A DNA stretch of 50,825 nt from DASRJG01 sp032124015 (GTDB lineage: Bacteria; Acidobacteriota; Polarisedimenticolia; Polarisedimenticolales; DASRJG01). Each line of letters begins with the position of its first letter. Position 1 is the stretch's first letter. The translations under genes were made by a program, and so were the position numbers. The notes beneath the pieces were generated by a model. It saw only the letters and a list, made by a program, of their open reading frames with translations, was not told where the DNA came from and made no database searches. Where the stretch lies: contig JAQBEH010000107.1 of the NCBI GenBank assembly GCA_032124015.1, positions 1 to 50,825 of the forward strand, given 5' to 3'. Shown piece after piece: positions 8,235 to 16,563 of the stretch.

Positions 8235-9378
8235 GGCGATCGACCCCGGTAGCGTGCGCCGCCTGCGCGCGCCGCTTGTCCGCTGGTACCGCTCTGCCAA
8301 GCGCGATCTCCCGTGGCGGCGAACGACCGACCCCTACGCGATCTGGGTGTCTGAGGTCATGCTCCAGCAGACGACCGTCGCCGCCGTGATCCCGTACTGG
8401 GAACGGTTCCTCCAGCGTTTCCCCGATACGGCATCATTGGCGGTAAGCCGCGAGGAAGACGTGCTCGCGCTGTGGAGCGGTCTCGGCTACTACCGCCGCG
8501 CGCAGGCGCTGCGCCGGGGGGCGATCGCGGTGATGGAGCGCCACGGCGGCCGCGTGCCGGAGGAAACCGATGCACTGCTCGGTCTTCCCGGTATCGGGCG
8601 CTACACCGCGGGGGCGATCGCGAGTTGCGCCTTCGGCCGGGAGACTCCCGTCGTCGACGGCAACGTCAAGCGGGTCTTGTCGCGCCTGTTCGCGATACGG
8701 GGAGGCGAAAGCGCGGCAGCGGAGCGGGCGTACTGGTCGATCGCGGAGACGCTCGTGCGCGGCGCGTCGCCCGGGGATCTCAATCAGGCGGTGATGGAGC
8801 TGGGGGCCACCGTCTGCACGCCCCACGCGCCGCGCTGCGAGCGCTGTCCTGTTTCATCGTGGTGCCGCGCCTTGGCGCTCGGGCGCCCCACGGCGTTTCC
8901 GGCACGGAAGCAGCCGGGGCCGGTGCGCGTCGTTCTCGTTGCGATTTCGTGGATCGAGCGGCGAGGCCGGGTCCTTCTGGAACGGCGCCAACCCGATGGC
9001 CCGCTTCGCGGAGCGTGGGATCTTCCGGCGGCCGTCATCGCCCCGGGCGAGACGCCGGGGCGTGCGATCGTTCGAACGTCGGCGACGCGCCACGGGCTGC
9101 ACCTGCGCGCGGGCCCGATGCTCTTGCGGGCAAGACACTCGATACTCGCGAGTCGTCTCGTCATCGACGTCGTCGAAGCGACCGCTGTATCGGCGTGCCC
9201 ACGGCGCGCAGCGCTCCGTTGGGTCGCGTTCGACCGCTTGGGCGAAGTCGCGATCTCGGGAGCCACGAAGAAAATTGCGCGCGACGTCGTCGCTCAGAAG
9301 CGATCCCACGATCTCCGATCATCTACGTCATCCACGTCATCCACGTCATCCGGGTCGAGAGGGCGCGTGAAGGCGTAG
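8224..9378 (+). CDS. mutY: Adenine DNA glycosylase MutY
   Basis: This 384-residue protein removes adenine mispaired with 8-oxoguanine or guanine. The N-terminal HhH-GPD domain has the catalytic Glu in SEVMLQQT, the HhH loop LPGIGRYTAGAI and the catalytic Asp in VVDGNVKR. The [4Fe-4S] ligands follow as C-x6-C-x2-C-x5-C in the segment starting CTPHAPRC. A C-terminal NUDIX-like MutT domain (ERRQPDGPLRGAWDLP onward) should read 8-oxoG. The start ATG lies inside the preceding gene. The tail is unusual: repeated SST units encoded by a 9-bp microsatellite that is also coding on the other strand. Confidence 0.93.
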   Translation: MAARAIDPGSVRRLRAPLVRWYRSAKRDLPWRRTTDPYAIWVSEVMLQQTTVAAVIPYWERFLQRFPDTASLAVSREEDVLALWSGLGYYRRAQALRRGAIAVMERHGGRVPEETDALLGLPGIGRYTAGAIASCAFGRETPVVDGNVKRVLSRLFAIRGGESAAAERAYWSIAETLVRGASPGDLNQAVMELGATVCTPHAPRCERCPVSSWCRALALGRPTAFPARKQPGPVRVVLVAISWIERRGRVLLERRQPDGPLRGAWDLPAAVIAPGETPGRAIVRTSATRHGLHLRAGPMLLRARHSILASRLVIDVVEATAVSACPRRAALRWVAFDRLGEVAISGATKKIARDVVAQKRSHDLRSSTSSTSSTSSGSRGRVKA

Positions 9379-9794
9379 GACTTGCCCTCCATCAGAGGGA
9401 CGGCGCCGAAGGCGACGTCGAATCCGCCCCAGTACGACAGGAACGCCGTGGCGACGATGCCTACGGGGCCGCGCTCGCCCGCGAGGGACAGTGCAGTCAA
9501 GGCCAAGGCCGCGACGAGCCCCGGAGGGTAGAGCGCCACGCGTAACGCCAAGGCATGCGTACGCCCCACACCGGACCGTGCCCAATCCCGCGCGCCGGCG
9601 CCCATCGTGAGCCCCAGCGCGATCCCGGCGCAAAGCGCCCACCATTCGAGCCAGCGCAGGCGTTCGGACTCGAGGCCACCCAAGTTGCGCCAGGGCGCGG
9701 CGACGGCGTAGAGCACGCCGCACCAGGCGGCGAGCCAGACGGCCCCCGCCGCGCGGCGCATGGCGAAACGCGATCGGATGTTCGGAAGATTCAC
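9294..9794 (-). CDS. Small multi-spanning membrane protein, unknown function
   Basis: This 166-residue protein has about four hydrophobic segments (near residues 16-34, 51-66, 84-104 and 108-128) and an acidic, repetitive C-terminus. I recognise no family. GTG at 9794 is supported by CGGAG six bases upstream. The last 85 bases overlap mutY on the other strand, including the 9-bp microsatellite. Hydrophobic, Trp-rich composition makes it a credible real gene, but function is unknown. Confidence 0.6.
   Translation of the reverse strand: MNLPNIRSRFAMRRAAGAVWLAAWCGVLYAVAAPWRNLGGLESERLRWLEWWALCAGIALGLTMGAGARDWARSGVGRTHALALRVALYPPGLVAALALTALSLAGERGPVGIVATAFLSYWGGFDVAFGAVPLMEGKSYAFTRPLDPDDVDDVDDVDDRRSWDRF
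9319..9354. repeat. 9-bp microsatellite shared by two convergent genes
   Basis: Four 9-base units (TCATCTACG, TCATCCACG twice, TCATCCGGG) encode Ser-Ser-Thr repeats at the MutY C-terminus on the plus strand. On the minus strand the same bases encode the Asp-Asp-Val repeats that end the convergent membrane protein. The unit length keeps both frames open at any copy number. Confidence 0.9.
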
Positions 9795-9897
9795 CGGTTG
9801 CTCCGTTCGAGGAGCGAGGGACCCGGGATCAGCCTCTCACACGGAGTGCGGTTGACGGTTGTCGACGTCTAAGGTTGGGGTTGTCTCAACGCAACGG

Positions 9898-10161
9898 TCA
9901 GGAGTTCGGCCGCGGCGCCGGCGAACCGCGCAGCAGGCCTTCAGTACTCAAGTCTTCGTCGATGTCCGGCCAGTGGATACCGTAACCGGCGGCGCTGACA
10001 CACCAGTTGTTTCGTTGCGCCTCGGTGGCGTTTAACAGCCGCGGGTACCAGGTCAGCGGAACTGTAATCGTCCGGCCGTCCATGAGGTCGACCGCCAGGG
10101 CGTTGTCGCCACACCGAACACCTTTGACCCGTTCATCAGCTTTGAGAGCGAGGATACCCAT
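9898..10161 (-). CDS. DUF2442 domain protein
   Basis: This 87-residue protein matches the DUF2442 pattern: a short strand region around DGRTITVPLTWYPRLLNATEAQR followed by GYGIHWPDIDEDLSTEGLLRG. The function of the family is not established; it is often encoded beside a DUF4160 protein, as here, and such pairs behave like toxin-antitoxin modules in their distribution. The ATG lies inside the 3' end of the DUF4160 gene (26 bases of overlap), so translation is probably coupled. The local GC content is lower than in neighbouring genes, which fits horizontal acquisition. Confidence 0.85.
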   Translation of the reverse strand: MGILALKADERVKGVRCGDNALAVDLMDGRTITVPLTWYPRLLNATEAQRNNWCVSAAGYGIHWPDIDEDLSTEGLLRGSPAPRPNS

Positions 10162-10393
10162 GCCAAGCCTCCAGCAGTGCCGCCCTATTCTGTACGATCA
10201 AAACCAGGATTCGTCGAAGTTCGCGCGGGTTGAATCCGGAGTTTACCGCCAGAGACACCGGATCGAGCCAGAACTTGGCTGAGAGATCGTCGCGATCGAC
10301 GTGCACGTGAGGTGGCTCGACGATGTCGTGACTGAAGAAGTAGATCCGGAAAGGCCCATCTCGAAGAACCGTCGGCACGCGCCAAATCCACAT
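10136..10393 (-). CDS. DUF4160 domain protein
   Basis: This 85-residue protein carries the DUF4160 signature: VPTVLRDGPFRIYFFSHD followed by EPPHVHVDRDD, then a helical C-terminus ending in EAWHGY. The HVHV-containing loop is the most conserved family feature. ATG 10393 is chosen over a GTG at 10447 because family members begin just before the PTVLR segment. It is upstream of, and overlaps, the DUF2442 gene. It may be the effector half of a small two-gene module, but no activity can be claimed. Confidence 0.85.
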   Translation of the reverse strand: MWIWRVPTVLRDGPFRIYFFSHDIVEPPHVHVDRDDLSAKFWLDPVSLAVNSGFNPRELRRILVLIVQNRAALLEAWHGYPRSQS

Positions 10394-10516
10394 TCCGGGA
10401 CTCTTGTGGGATTCCAGTTTCCCGTCGATTCGAGATCCACGGCGCACCGGTCAGCGGTCCAACGGTTGCGGCGACGCAACCTACCAGCCGAAGGACACAC
10501 GCATCTACGCACCGAT

Positions 10517-10522
10517 TAGAAT
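10517..10522 (+). promoter_or_regulatory. Putative leaderless -10 box for the alpha/beta hydrolase gene
   Basis: TAGAAT stands six bases before ATG 10529 without a Shine-Dalgarno sequence, repeating the arrangement before the SDR and ferredoxin genes. Confidence 0.5.
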
Positions 10523-10528
10523 GCGGTC

Positions 10529-11179
10529 ATGAGCGACGCTAGGACCGTGTGGATCGAAGGCCCTGTCGGGAAGCTCGAGGCTGCGTTGCGCGTGGCCGGT
10601 GAGCCGCGGGGCGCCGTCGTCCTCGCCCACCCGCACCCGCTCTACGGCGGCACGCTCCACAACCCGGTCATCTTCCACGCCGACCGGCAGCTGAACCGCG
10701 CGGGGCTGACGACGCTCCGTTTCAACTTCCGAGGGGTCGAAGGGAGCGACGGTTTTCACGACGACGGCCGGGGCGAGATCGGCGATGTCGCGGCGGCGGC
10801 CGGCTGGGTCCGAGCGCTCGCGCCGGCGGCGCCTCTGATCCTCGTGGGCTACTCGTTCGGTTCACGCTGCGTCATCGCCCATGCGACCGCGGATCGGACC
10901 GTCGCAGGGGTTGTCGCGATCGGGCTGCCGGTGCGCCTCTGGGCGTTCGAAGATCTCCCGTCGCTCAACCGCCCGCTGTCGGTCGTTCAGGGGACGAAAG
11001 ACGAATTCGGGTCGATCGAGGAGGTCGCAACGGTGATTGCGCGCGCCGTGCCCGCCGGGAGGATCTACGAGGTCGACGGCGCCTCGCACCTGTTCCCGGG
11101 GCGAACCAAGGAGGCCGCGGAGCGCGTGGTCGAGGCGATCGAAGACCTCCTTCAGGGCTTGGGTGGAAGCGCCTCGTAG
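10529..11179 (+). CDS. Alpha/beta hydrolase (dienelactone-hydrolase-like)
   Basis: This 216-residue protein has the alpha/beta-hydrolase layout of the small cytoplasmic hydrolases related to YghX/Tex30: an HPHPLYGG oxyanion segment, the RFNFRGVEGS loop, the nucleophile elbow GYSFGS, an Asp in GTKDEFG and a His in GASHLF. These give a complete Ser-Asp-His triad. The substrate is unknown. The last 28 bases overlap the convergent SulP gene. Confidence 0.85.
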   Translation: MSDARTVWIEGPVGKLEAALRVAGEPRGAVVLAHPHPLYGGTLHNPVIFHADRQLNRAGLTTLRFNFRGVEGSDGFHDDGRGEIGDVAAAAGWVRALAPAAPLILVGYSFGSRCVIAHATADRTVAGVVAIGLPVRLWAFEDLPSLNRPLSVVQGTKDEFGSIEEVATVIARAVPAGRIYEVDGASHLFPGRTKEAAERVVEAIEDLLQGLGGSAS

Positions 11180-12825
11180 ACGGACTTCGCGCGCGCCAGC
11201 GCGTCGAGCACGTTGTCGCAGATGTTCTCGCGGCCGACGACCTCGGCAAATCCCGCCCGGTCCATCAACTTGCGCGGCTGATCGCGCACCCCGCAGAACA
11301 GCAACGTTCGCCCAGAGGCCTGCAACAGCTCCGCCAGATCCTGGAACGCGAGGAGTCCGGTGGCGTCGATCACCGTCATGTTTCTCAGGCGCACGATGAC
11401 GATCGGCGGCAGCTCGCCGATCTCGTCCGTGATCGCGGCGATCTTGTCGGTGGCCCCGAACAGGAACGGCCCGTGCACTCTGAAGATCGTGACGTAGCCC
11501 GGGATCTCCTTGTCCTGGAGCGTGTGGACGTACCCGTCCTTGACGTAATCCGTCGTTACCTTGGAGACCGTCGTGGTCGCGGTCACGCTGCGGATGAACA
11601 ACAAGGCCGCGAGGATCATCCCGGCCTCGACCGCGACGCTGAGGTCCGCAAACACCGTGAGCGAGAAGGTGATCGCCCAGACGGCGATCTCAGGCCTTGT
11701 CAGCCGGACAAGCTCTGAGATCTGCTTCCACTCCCCCATGCCGTAGGCGGTCATCATCAAGATGCCCGCGAGGATCGGCATCGGAATGAGGCTCGCGAGC
11801 GGCGCCGCAAACAGCACGATCGCAAGCAGCGTCGCCGCGTGGATCATCCCCGACACCGGCGTCTTCGCTCCGGTGCGGATGTTCGTCGCCGTGCGCGCGA
11901 TCGCGCCGGTCGCCGGAAGTCCGCCGAACATCGGCGAGGCGACGTTGGCGATTCCCTGGGCGATCAGCTCCACGTTCGGGTTGTGGCGGTCCCCGCTCAT
12001 CCGGTCGGCGACGACCGCGGACATCAGCGACTCGATGGCGCCGAGCATCGTGATGGTCAGCACCGAAGGGAGCAGGCCGGGCACCAGGTCCAGCCGCAGC
12101 GCGGGGATCTGGAAATGTGGCAATCCCGCCGGGATGCCGCCGAACCGCGTGCCGACCGTCTCGACGGGAAGGTGCAGGGCCCAGGCGGCTGCCGTCCCGA
12201 CGACGAGCACGAGCACGCTCCCCGAAATCCGGGGCGCGTACTTGCGCGTGAGGGCGATCGTCACGACCGCGGCCGACGCCATGGCGAGGGCAACGACGTT
12301 GACCGTGTCGAGATGGGCGCCAAGCGCCCGCATACGGCCGCTGAAATCGCCGGGGACCTGGTCCACGCGCAGGCCGAGGAAGTCCTTGATCTGAGTGGAC
12401 GCGATCAGGACGGCGATGCCGTTCGTGAATCCCACGACCACCGGGCGGGGGATGAATTTCACCGCGCTGCCAAGACCCGTCGCGCCCAGAATGACGAGCA
12501 GGATCCCCGCCATCATCGTGCACATGAAGAGTCCATCGACGCCGTGCGTCGCGACGATCCCCGCGATCACGACCACGAACGCGCCGGTGGGCCCGCCGAC
12601 CTGACAGCGCGAGCCGCCGAGCAGAGAGATCAGGAAGCCGGTGACGATCGCGCAGTAGATCCCCGATTGCGGAGTCAGCCCCGAGGCGATTGCGAACGCC
12701 ATCGCCAGAGGGAGCGCGACCAACCCGACTGTGACGCCCGAGAGCAGGTCAGCGGCGAAGGTGGACCGGTTGTACGTCCTTAGGGCCTGGACCGATTTGG
12801 GGAGCCAGGCGGAGAAATCAGCCAA
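11152..12825 (-). CDS. SulP-family anion transporter with STAS domain
   Basis: This 557-residue SLC26/SulP transporter has a membrane core of about 12-14 segments and a C-terminal STAS domain from about residue 440. The first helices contain the family motif around LALPLAMAFAIASGLTPQSG, followed by GGPTGAFVV. Substrate could be sulfate, bicarbonate or a dicarboxylate; sequence does not decide. TTG 12825 is chosen because it overlaps the end of the peptidase gene by a few bases, while the longer frame runs far into that gene. It is the last gene of the seven-gene overlapping run. Confidence 0.88.
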   Translation of the reverse strand: MADFSAWLPKSVQALRTYNRSTFAADLLSGVTVGLVALPLAMAFAIASGLTPQSGIYCAIVTGFLISLLGGSRCQVGGPTGAFVVVIAGIVATHGVDGLFMCTMMAGILLVILGATGLGSAVKFIPRPVVVGFTNGIAVLIASTQIKDFLGLRVDQVPGDFSGRMRALGAHLDTVNVVALAMASAAVVTIALTRKYAPRISGSVLVLVVGTAAAWALHLPVETVGTRFGGIPAGLPHFQIPALRLDLVPGLLPSVLTITMLGAIESLMSAVVADRMSGDRHNPNVELIAQGIANVASPMFGGLPATGAIARTATNIRTGAKTPVSGMIHAATLLAIVLFAAPLASLIPMPILAGILMMTAYGMGEWKQISELVRLTRPEIAVWAITFSLTVFADLSVAVEAGMILAALLFIRSVTATTTVSKVTTDYVKDGYVHTLQDKEIPGYVTIFRVHGPFLFGATDKIAAITDEIGELPPIVIVRLRNMTVIDATGLLAFQDLAELLQASGRTLLFCGVRDQPRKLMDRAGFAEVVGRENICDNVLDALARAKSVYEALPPKP

Positions 12826-13999
12826 GCAACACCAGCTCCTGCTGGACGTCTCCAAGCACCTCGGCCTTCCCCGCGTTCGTGACAAAGACATCGACCTCGG
12901 TGCGCACGGCCATCGATCCCGCGAGATAGATTCCCGGCTCGATCGAAAAACACGTTCCGGGGACGATCAGGCGCTCGTCTCTGGTTTCGAGGTTGTCGAT
13001 GTTGGCGCCGTTTCCGTGGACCGTCGTGCCGATCGAATGCCCCGTGCGGTGCAAGAAGTAGTCGCCGTAGCCGGCGTCTTTCACGATCTTGCGGCAGGCG
13101 TCGTCCACTTCGTAGCCGTGCACCGGCGTGCCCGCCGCAAGTCGACGCGACACGAAGGCGACCGCGGCGTCTCTAGCGTCGCAAACGACGCGGAAGATTT
13201 CGACGTACTTCGCCGGGGGCTTTGATCCCGCGAAGGCGCACCAGGTGATGTCGTAGTAGATCCCGACCGGTTCGATCCGCCGGGCCCACAGATCGAGGAG
13301 GATCGTGTCCCCCGGCTTCAAGGTGTAGGCGATTTCTGGCGTCGGCTCGAAGTGGGGATCGGCGGGATGGTCGTTGAACCCGACGATCGGGCTTTCCCCC
13401 TCGCAGGTCAGGCCTTCTTCCTCGAAACGCCGGACGATCTGCTCTTTGAACTCGTACTCGGTCACGTGAGCCCCGGACGCCAAGGCCTTCGCCATCGCGG
13501 CGAACGCCTCGTTCTTGATGCGCTGCACCCGCTCGCATGCCCAGGCGTGGCTTTTCAACCCAACGTCCCCGAATGTGGCCTCGAACTGTTGCACCAGATC
13601 GGCGCTGGTGTGAATAGCCGGTCCGAACGACCGGATCAGCTCGACGGTCCCGGCGTCCACCAGCCCGATATACGGGATGTTGTTGTCGGGCGAGTACTGC
13701 ATGGCGATCTTCTTCGCGCCACCCACCATCGCCTTGAGCTTCTGGTGGAGCTCGGTCCACGCGAGGTAGTGCTCCTGCCGCCCCGGAAGCGCGTCGAGCA
13801 TTCTGGGTTCGACGCGGTGCGCGAGCTTCACGGGCTCGCCCGCGGCCGGAAGCCAGTAGAACCATCGCCGGGAGGCCATGTGGCGCCCGGAGATCCCGAG
13901 AATTCTGTACGCCATCGGGTCCCGGCGGTGGTGATCGCAAAACAACCAGCCGTCCAAACCTTGCGCCACGAGCGCTCTCTGGATCGCTGCGAGATCCAT
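12818..13999 (-). CDS. M24-family metallopeptidase (Xaa-Pro aminopeptidase-like)
   Basis: This 393-residue protein has a creatinase-like N-terminal domain and a C-terminal pita-bread M24 domain. The metal ligands of the family are visible: Asp in LLDLWAR, Asp in YYDITW, His in HRTGHSIG, Glu in SIEPGIY and Glu in RTEVDVF. It probably removes N-terminal residues preceding proline, though the substrate may differ in this subfamily. ATG 13999 shares one base with the stop of the upstream Rrf2 gene (TGATG) and has GGAG a few bases upstream. Confidence 0.85.
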   Translation of the reverse strand: MDLAAIQRALVAQGLDGWLFCDHHRRDPMAYRILGISGRHMASRRWFYWLPAAGEPVKLAHRVEPRMLDALPGRQEHYLAWTELHQKLKAMVGGAKKIAMQYSPDNNIPYIGLVDAGTVELIRSFGPAIHTSADLVQQFEATFGDVGLKSHAWACERVQRIKNEAFAAMAKALASGAHVTEYEFKEQIVRRFEEEGLTCEGESPIVGFNDHPADPHFEPTPEIAYTLKPGDTILLDLWARRIEPVGIYYDITWCAFAGSKPPAKYVEIFRVVCDARDAAVAFVSRRLAAGTPVHGYEVDDACRKIVKDAGYGDYFLHRTGHSIGTTVHGNGANIDNLETRDERLIVPGTCFSIEPGIYLAGSMAVRTEVDVFVTNAGKAEVLGDVQQELVLLG

Positions 14000-14430
14000 C
14001 ACTTGGCTCCTTCGAGTTTCGAGTTGCGCCCCACGACCTCGGCCAGCGTCGTCTGATCCAGAATGGCGGCCGCGGCGTCGCGCACCCCGATCAAAACCGA
14101 ATAGAAGCCTGCCTGGCGCGGGTCGCTATTCATCAGTTCCTTGAGCTCCGCGGCGCTTCCCAGCGGGGCGAGCGGGCCATCCAAGACCCGCATCACCTGG
14201 CCGAGCATGATCTCTTTCGGCTCGCGGGCCAGCTCGTACCCGCCGTCGATGCCACGGCGCGAGCGAACGATCCCGGCATGCTTGAGTTCCAGGAGGATCC
14301 CCTCGAGGAACTTCCCCGGGATCGCTTCTTTCCGCGCGATCTCGCGGATCTGAACGACGCCGGAGCCGTAGGTCTCGGCGAGATGGCACAACGCCCGCAT
14401 CCCGTACTGCCCCCGCTTGCTCACTTTCAT
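13999..14430 (-). CDS. Rrf2-family transcriptional regulator without Fe-S cysteines
   Basis: This 143-residue protein starts with the Rrf2 pattern MKVSKRGQYGMRALCHLA and has the winged-helix segment ending RSRRGIDGGYELAR. The three cysteines that hold the cluster in IscR and NsrR are absent; the only Cys is in the first helix. It is therefore more like CymR-type Rrf2 proteins, which respond through protein or small-molecule contacts. Its ATG overlaps the dusB stop (ATGA). It may control its own operon, which is inference. Confidence 0.88.
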   Translation of the reverse strand: MKVSKRGQYGMRALCHLAETYGSGVVQIREIARKEAIPGKFLEGILLELKHAGIVRSRRGIDGGYELAREPKEIMLGQVMRVLDGPLAPLGSAAELKELMNSDPRQAGFYSVLIGVRDAAAAILDQTTLAEVVGRNSKLEGAK

Positions 14431-15413
14431 GCCGCCGCCTTCGTCGCTTCCGCGAAAAAATTCTCGACGACGTCGAGAAACTCTTGGGGTGTCGTCGGCT
14501 CGCTGATCCGGGTGCGCAGGCGTTTCCCGTCGGCGAGACCGTGGGTGTACCAGCCGGTGAACGTCCGCAACTTGTGCATCGCGAACACCGGATCTTCTTG
14601 GGTCGTGACCATGTCGAAGTGAACCCGGATCAGATCGTGCCGGTCGGCGACCGTCGGCTCGTAAGGCGTCCGGCCGGCCAGAAGATCCGCGGCCTGGCGG
14701 TAGATCCACGGATTTTTCATCGAGGCGCGTCCGATCATCACGCCGTCGCAGCCCGTCTCCCTCAGCATCCTGACGGCGTCGTCCGCCACGACGACGTCGC
14801 CGTTTCCGACGACCGGGATGGAAACGCTCTGCTTGAGGCGGATGATCTCGCTCCAGTCGGCCTGGCCCTTGAACATCTGCTTCGCGGTGCGCGCGTGCAT
14901 CGCGACCACGTCGACACCCTCGCCCTCGCAGATCCGGCCGAGCTCCGTGAAGTTCCTCCGATCGTCGCCCAGACCAAGCCGGAACTTCACGGACAGGGGG
15001 ATCGTGATGGCGCGGCGCACCTCGCGCACGATGTCTCGGGCCAGGTCGAGATCGCCCATCAAGGCGCAGCCGGAGCAACCCCTCAGGATCTTGTTCGCAG
15101 GGCACCCCATGTTGATGTCGCAGATGTCCGCGCCGATCTCCTCGACGACCCGCGCGGCCTCGGCCATGTGGGAGGCGTCGCGGCCGTAGATCTGGATCGA
15201 GATCGGCCGCTCCTCTTCGGCGTAGCGCATCAGCGCGCGCGCGCGCTTGTTGTTGCGGAACAACGCCTCCGACGAGATGAATTCCATCGTGACGAGGCCC
15301 ACACCGCCGATCCGGCGCAAGACCAGACGGAACTGGCGGTCGGTGATCCCCGCCATGGGCGCAAGGACGAGCGGCGGGTCGATGCCGATTCCACCGTAGC
15401 GAAGCACGCTCAC
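14427..15413 (-). CDS. dusB: tRNA dihydrouridine synthase (DusB-like)
   Basis: This 328-residue flavoprotein reduces uridines in tRNA to dihydrouridine. Visible family features are LAPMAGITDRQFR near the start, DINMGCPANKI with the catalytic Cys of the family, KFRLG, MHARTAKQMF and the FMN-binding GNGDV and GVMIGRA segments. GTG 15413 is chosen because it overlaps the stop codon of the hydratase gene (GTGA) and sits about 14 residues before the first conserved motif. The 3' end overlaps the Rrf2 start. In many bacteria dusB is coupled to fis; here the partner is an Rrf2 regulator. Confidence 0.9.
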   Translation of the reverse strand: MSVLRYGGIGIDPPLVLAPMAGITDRQFRLVLRRIGGVGLVTMEFISSEALFRNNKRARALMRYAEEERPISIQIYGRDASHMAEAARVVEEIGADICDINMGCPANKILRGCSGCALMGDLDLARDIVREVRRAITIPLSVKFRLGLGDDRRNFTELGRICEGEGVDVVAMHARTAKQMFKGQADWSEIIRLKQSVSIPVVGNGDVVVADDAVRMLRETGCDGVMIGRASMKNPWIYRQAADLLAGRTPYEPTVADRHDLIRVHFDMVTTQEDPVFAMHKLRTFTGWYTHGLADGKRLRTRISEPTTPQEFLDVVENFFAEATKAAA

Positions 15414-16189
15414 CGTCCCGTGAACCGCGGGGGACGCTTTTCGGCGAACGCCGCCAACGCCTCCAGCCGGTCCGACGTGCCGAGCACCCCTTCGTAGCAC
15501 TGCCACTCGAAGACCAGGGCTTCGCCAATGGCGAGGTCGAACCCCCCTTCGATCGCTTCCTTGGCGAGCCGCACCGCGACGGGACCGTTTGCGGCAATCG
15601 TCCCCGCCATCTTCAGGGCCTCGTCGTCCAGGCGGTCGCCGGGCACAACCGCCTCGGCGACGCCGTCCCGTTGCGCCTGTTCGGCGGTGAACAGCTCCGC
15701 CGTGAAGATCCACCTCTTGGCGACCGCCATCCCCGCGATCCGCGGGAGGCGGCATGTGCCGCCGGCGCCGGGGAGGATCGCCAGTGCCGTTTCGCGCAGG
15801 CCGATCCGCGCGTCGCCTGCCAGGATGCGCAGATCGCAGGCTAAGGCCAGCTCGCACCCCCCGCCCGCGGCCGTGCCGCGCACGGCGGCGATCGTCGGGA
15901 AAGGCAGCGCGGCGGCCGCATTGCAAACCGCGGCCAATTGCGGAACGAACGCGCGCACCTCGCCTTCGGTCATCCCGCGGCGCTCCTTGAGATCCGCACC
16001 CGCGCAGAAGTGGCTCCCTTCTGCGCGCACGACGAGGCAGCGCGCCTCGCGGTCTTCACTCAACGAGACGAAGGCCGTCCCCAAGGCGTCGACCAACTCG
16101 CGTCCCAAGGCGTTGACCGGAGGCTTGTCCATCGTGAGTACGCGCACGCCGTTCTCACGCGAGTCCACGCGGACGCAAGGCGAACTCAC
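15410..16189 (-). CDS. Enoyl-CoA hydratase/isomerase family protein
   Basis: This 259-residue crotonase-fold protein has the oxyanion-hole segment SHFCAGADLKE and both catalytic glutamates of true hydratases, in GGGCELALACD and in GLRETALAILPGAGGT. Water addition to a 2-enoyl-CoA is therefore likely. With the AtuA-type genes upstream it may act in breakdown of branched or terpenoid acyl-CoAs, like the methylglutaconyl- or geranyl-CoA pathways, which is inference. GTG 16189 overlaps the preceding stop as GTGA. Confidence 0.88.
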   Translation of the reverse strand: MSSPCVRVDSRENGVRVLTMDKPPVNALGRELVDALGTAFVSLSEDREARCLVVRAEGSHFCAGADLKERRGMTEGEVRAFVPQLAAVCNAAAALPFPTIAAVRGTAAGGGCELALACDLRILAGDARIGLRETALAILPGAGGTCRLPRIAGMAVAKRWIFTAELFTAEQAQRDGVAEAVVPGDRLDDEALKMAGTIAANGPVAVRLAKEAIEGGFDLAIGEALVFEWQCYEGVLGTSDRLEALAAFAEKRPPRFTGR

Positions 16190-16563
16190 AACTCGCCCCC
16201 CGACTTTTTGGCGCCGGCGAGCCCGACGCTTCCAGGCTCGTAGTCGTCGGGCACTTCGATCAACATCCGCAACAGCGCCATGCCGTGGGTTTTTCCTTGG
16301 GCATCGGTCTTGAGGGACGCACTCCCTCCACCACCCAGAGAATCGTGCAGGATGAAATTGAGCCCGCGCAGATTGGGGAGGTCGTAGCGGTCGACGCGCC
16401 CTTTGACGATCTCGCCGAAGTGCGCCTTGATGCGTTCCGGCGTGAGCCACCCCTTCAAGAGCTCGTAGCCGCGGTCGTCGTAGGCGAGGATACCGACGTT
16501 GGATCCGTCCCCCTTGTCGCCGGAACGGGCGTGAGCCATCGCGTAGAGCGGGACGCGCTTCAC
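16186..16563 (-). CDS. AtuA-like ferredoxin-fold small subunit
   Basis: This 125-residue protein matches the C-terminal domain of AtuA-type proteins (AHARSGDKGDGSNVGI at residues 10-25, then RYDLPNLRGLNFILHDSLGGGG). In Pseudomonas AtuA this part is fused to the DUF1446 domain; here it is a separate gene whose GTG overlaps the stop of the DUF1446 gene. The two products probably form one complex. The family is linked to acyclic terpene use, but the reaction is not established. Confidence 0.85.
   Translation of the reverse strand: MKRVPLYAMAHARSGDKGDGSNVGILAYDDRGYELLKGWLTPERIKAHFGEIVKGRVDRYDLPNLRGLNFILHDSLGGGGSASLKTDAQGKTHGMALLRMLIEVPDDYEPGSVGLAGAKKSGGEL

Noticed and set aside
9319..9354. Possible CRISPR-like array
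   Set aside because: The 9-bp units are contiguous with no spacers; it is a coding microsatellite.
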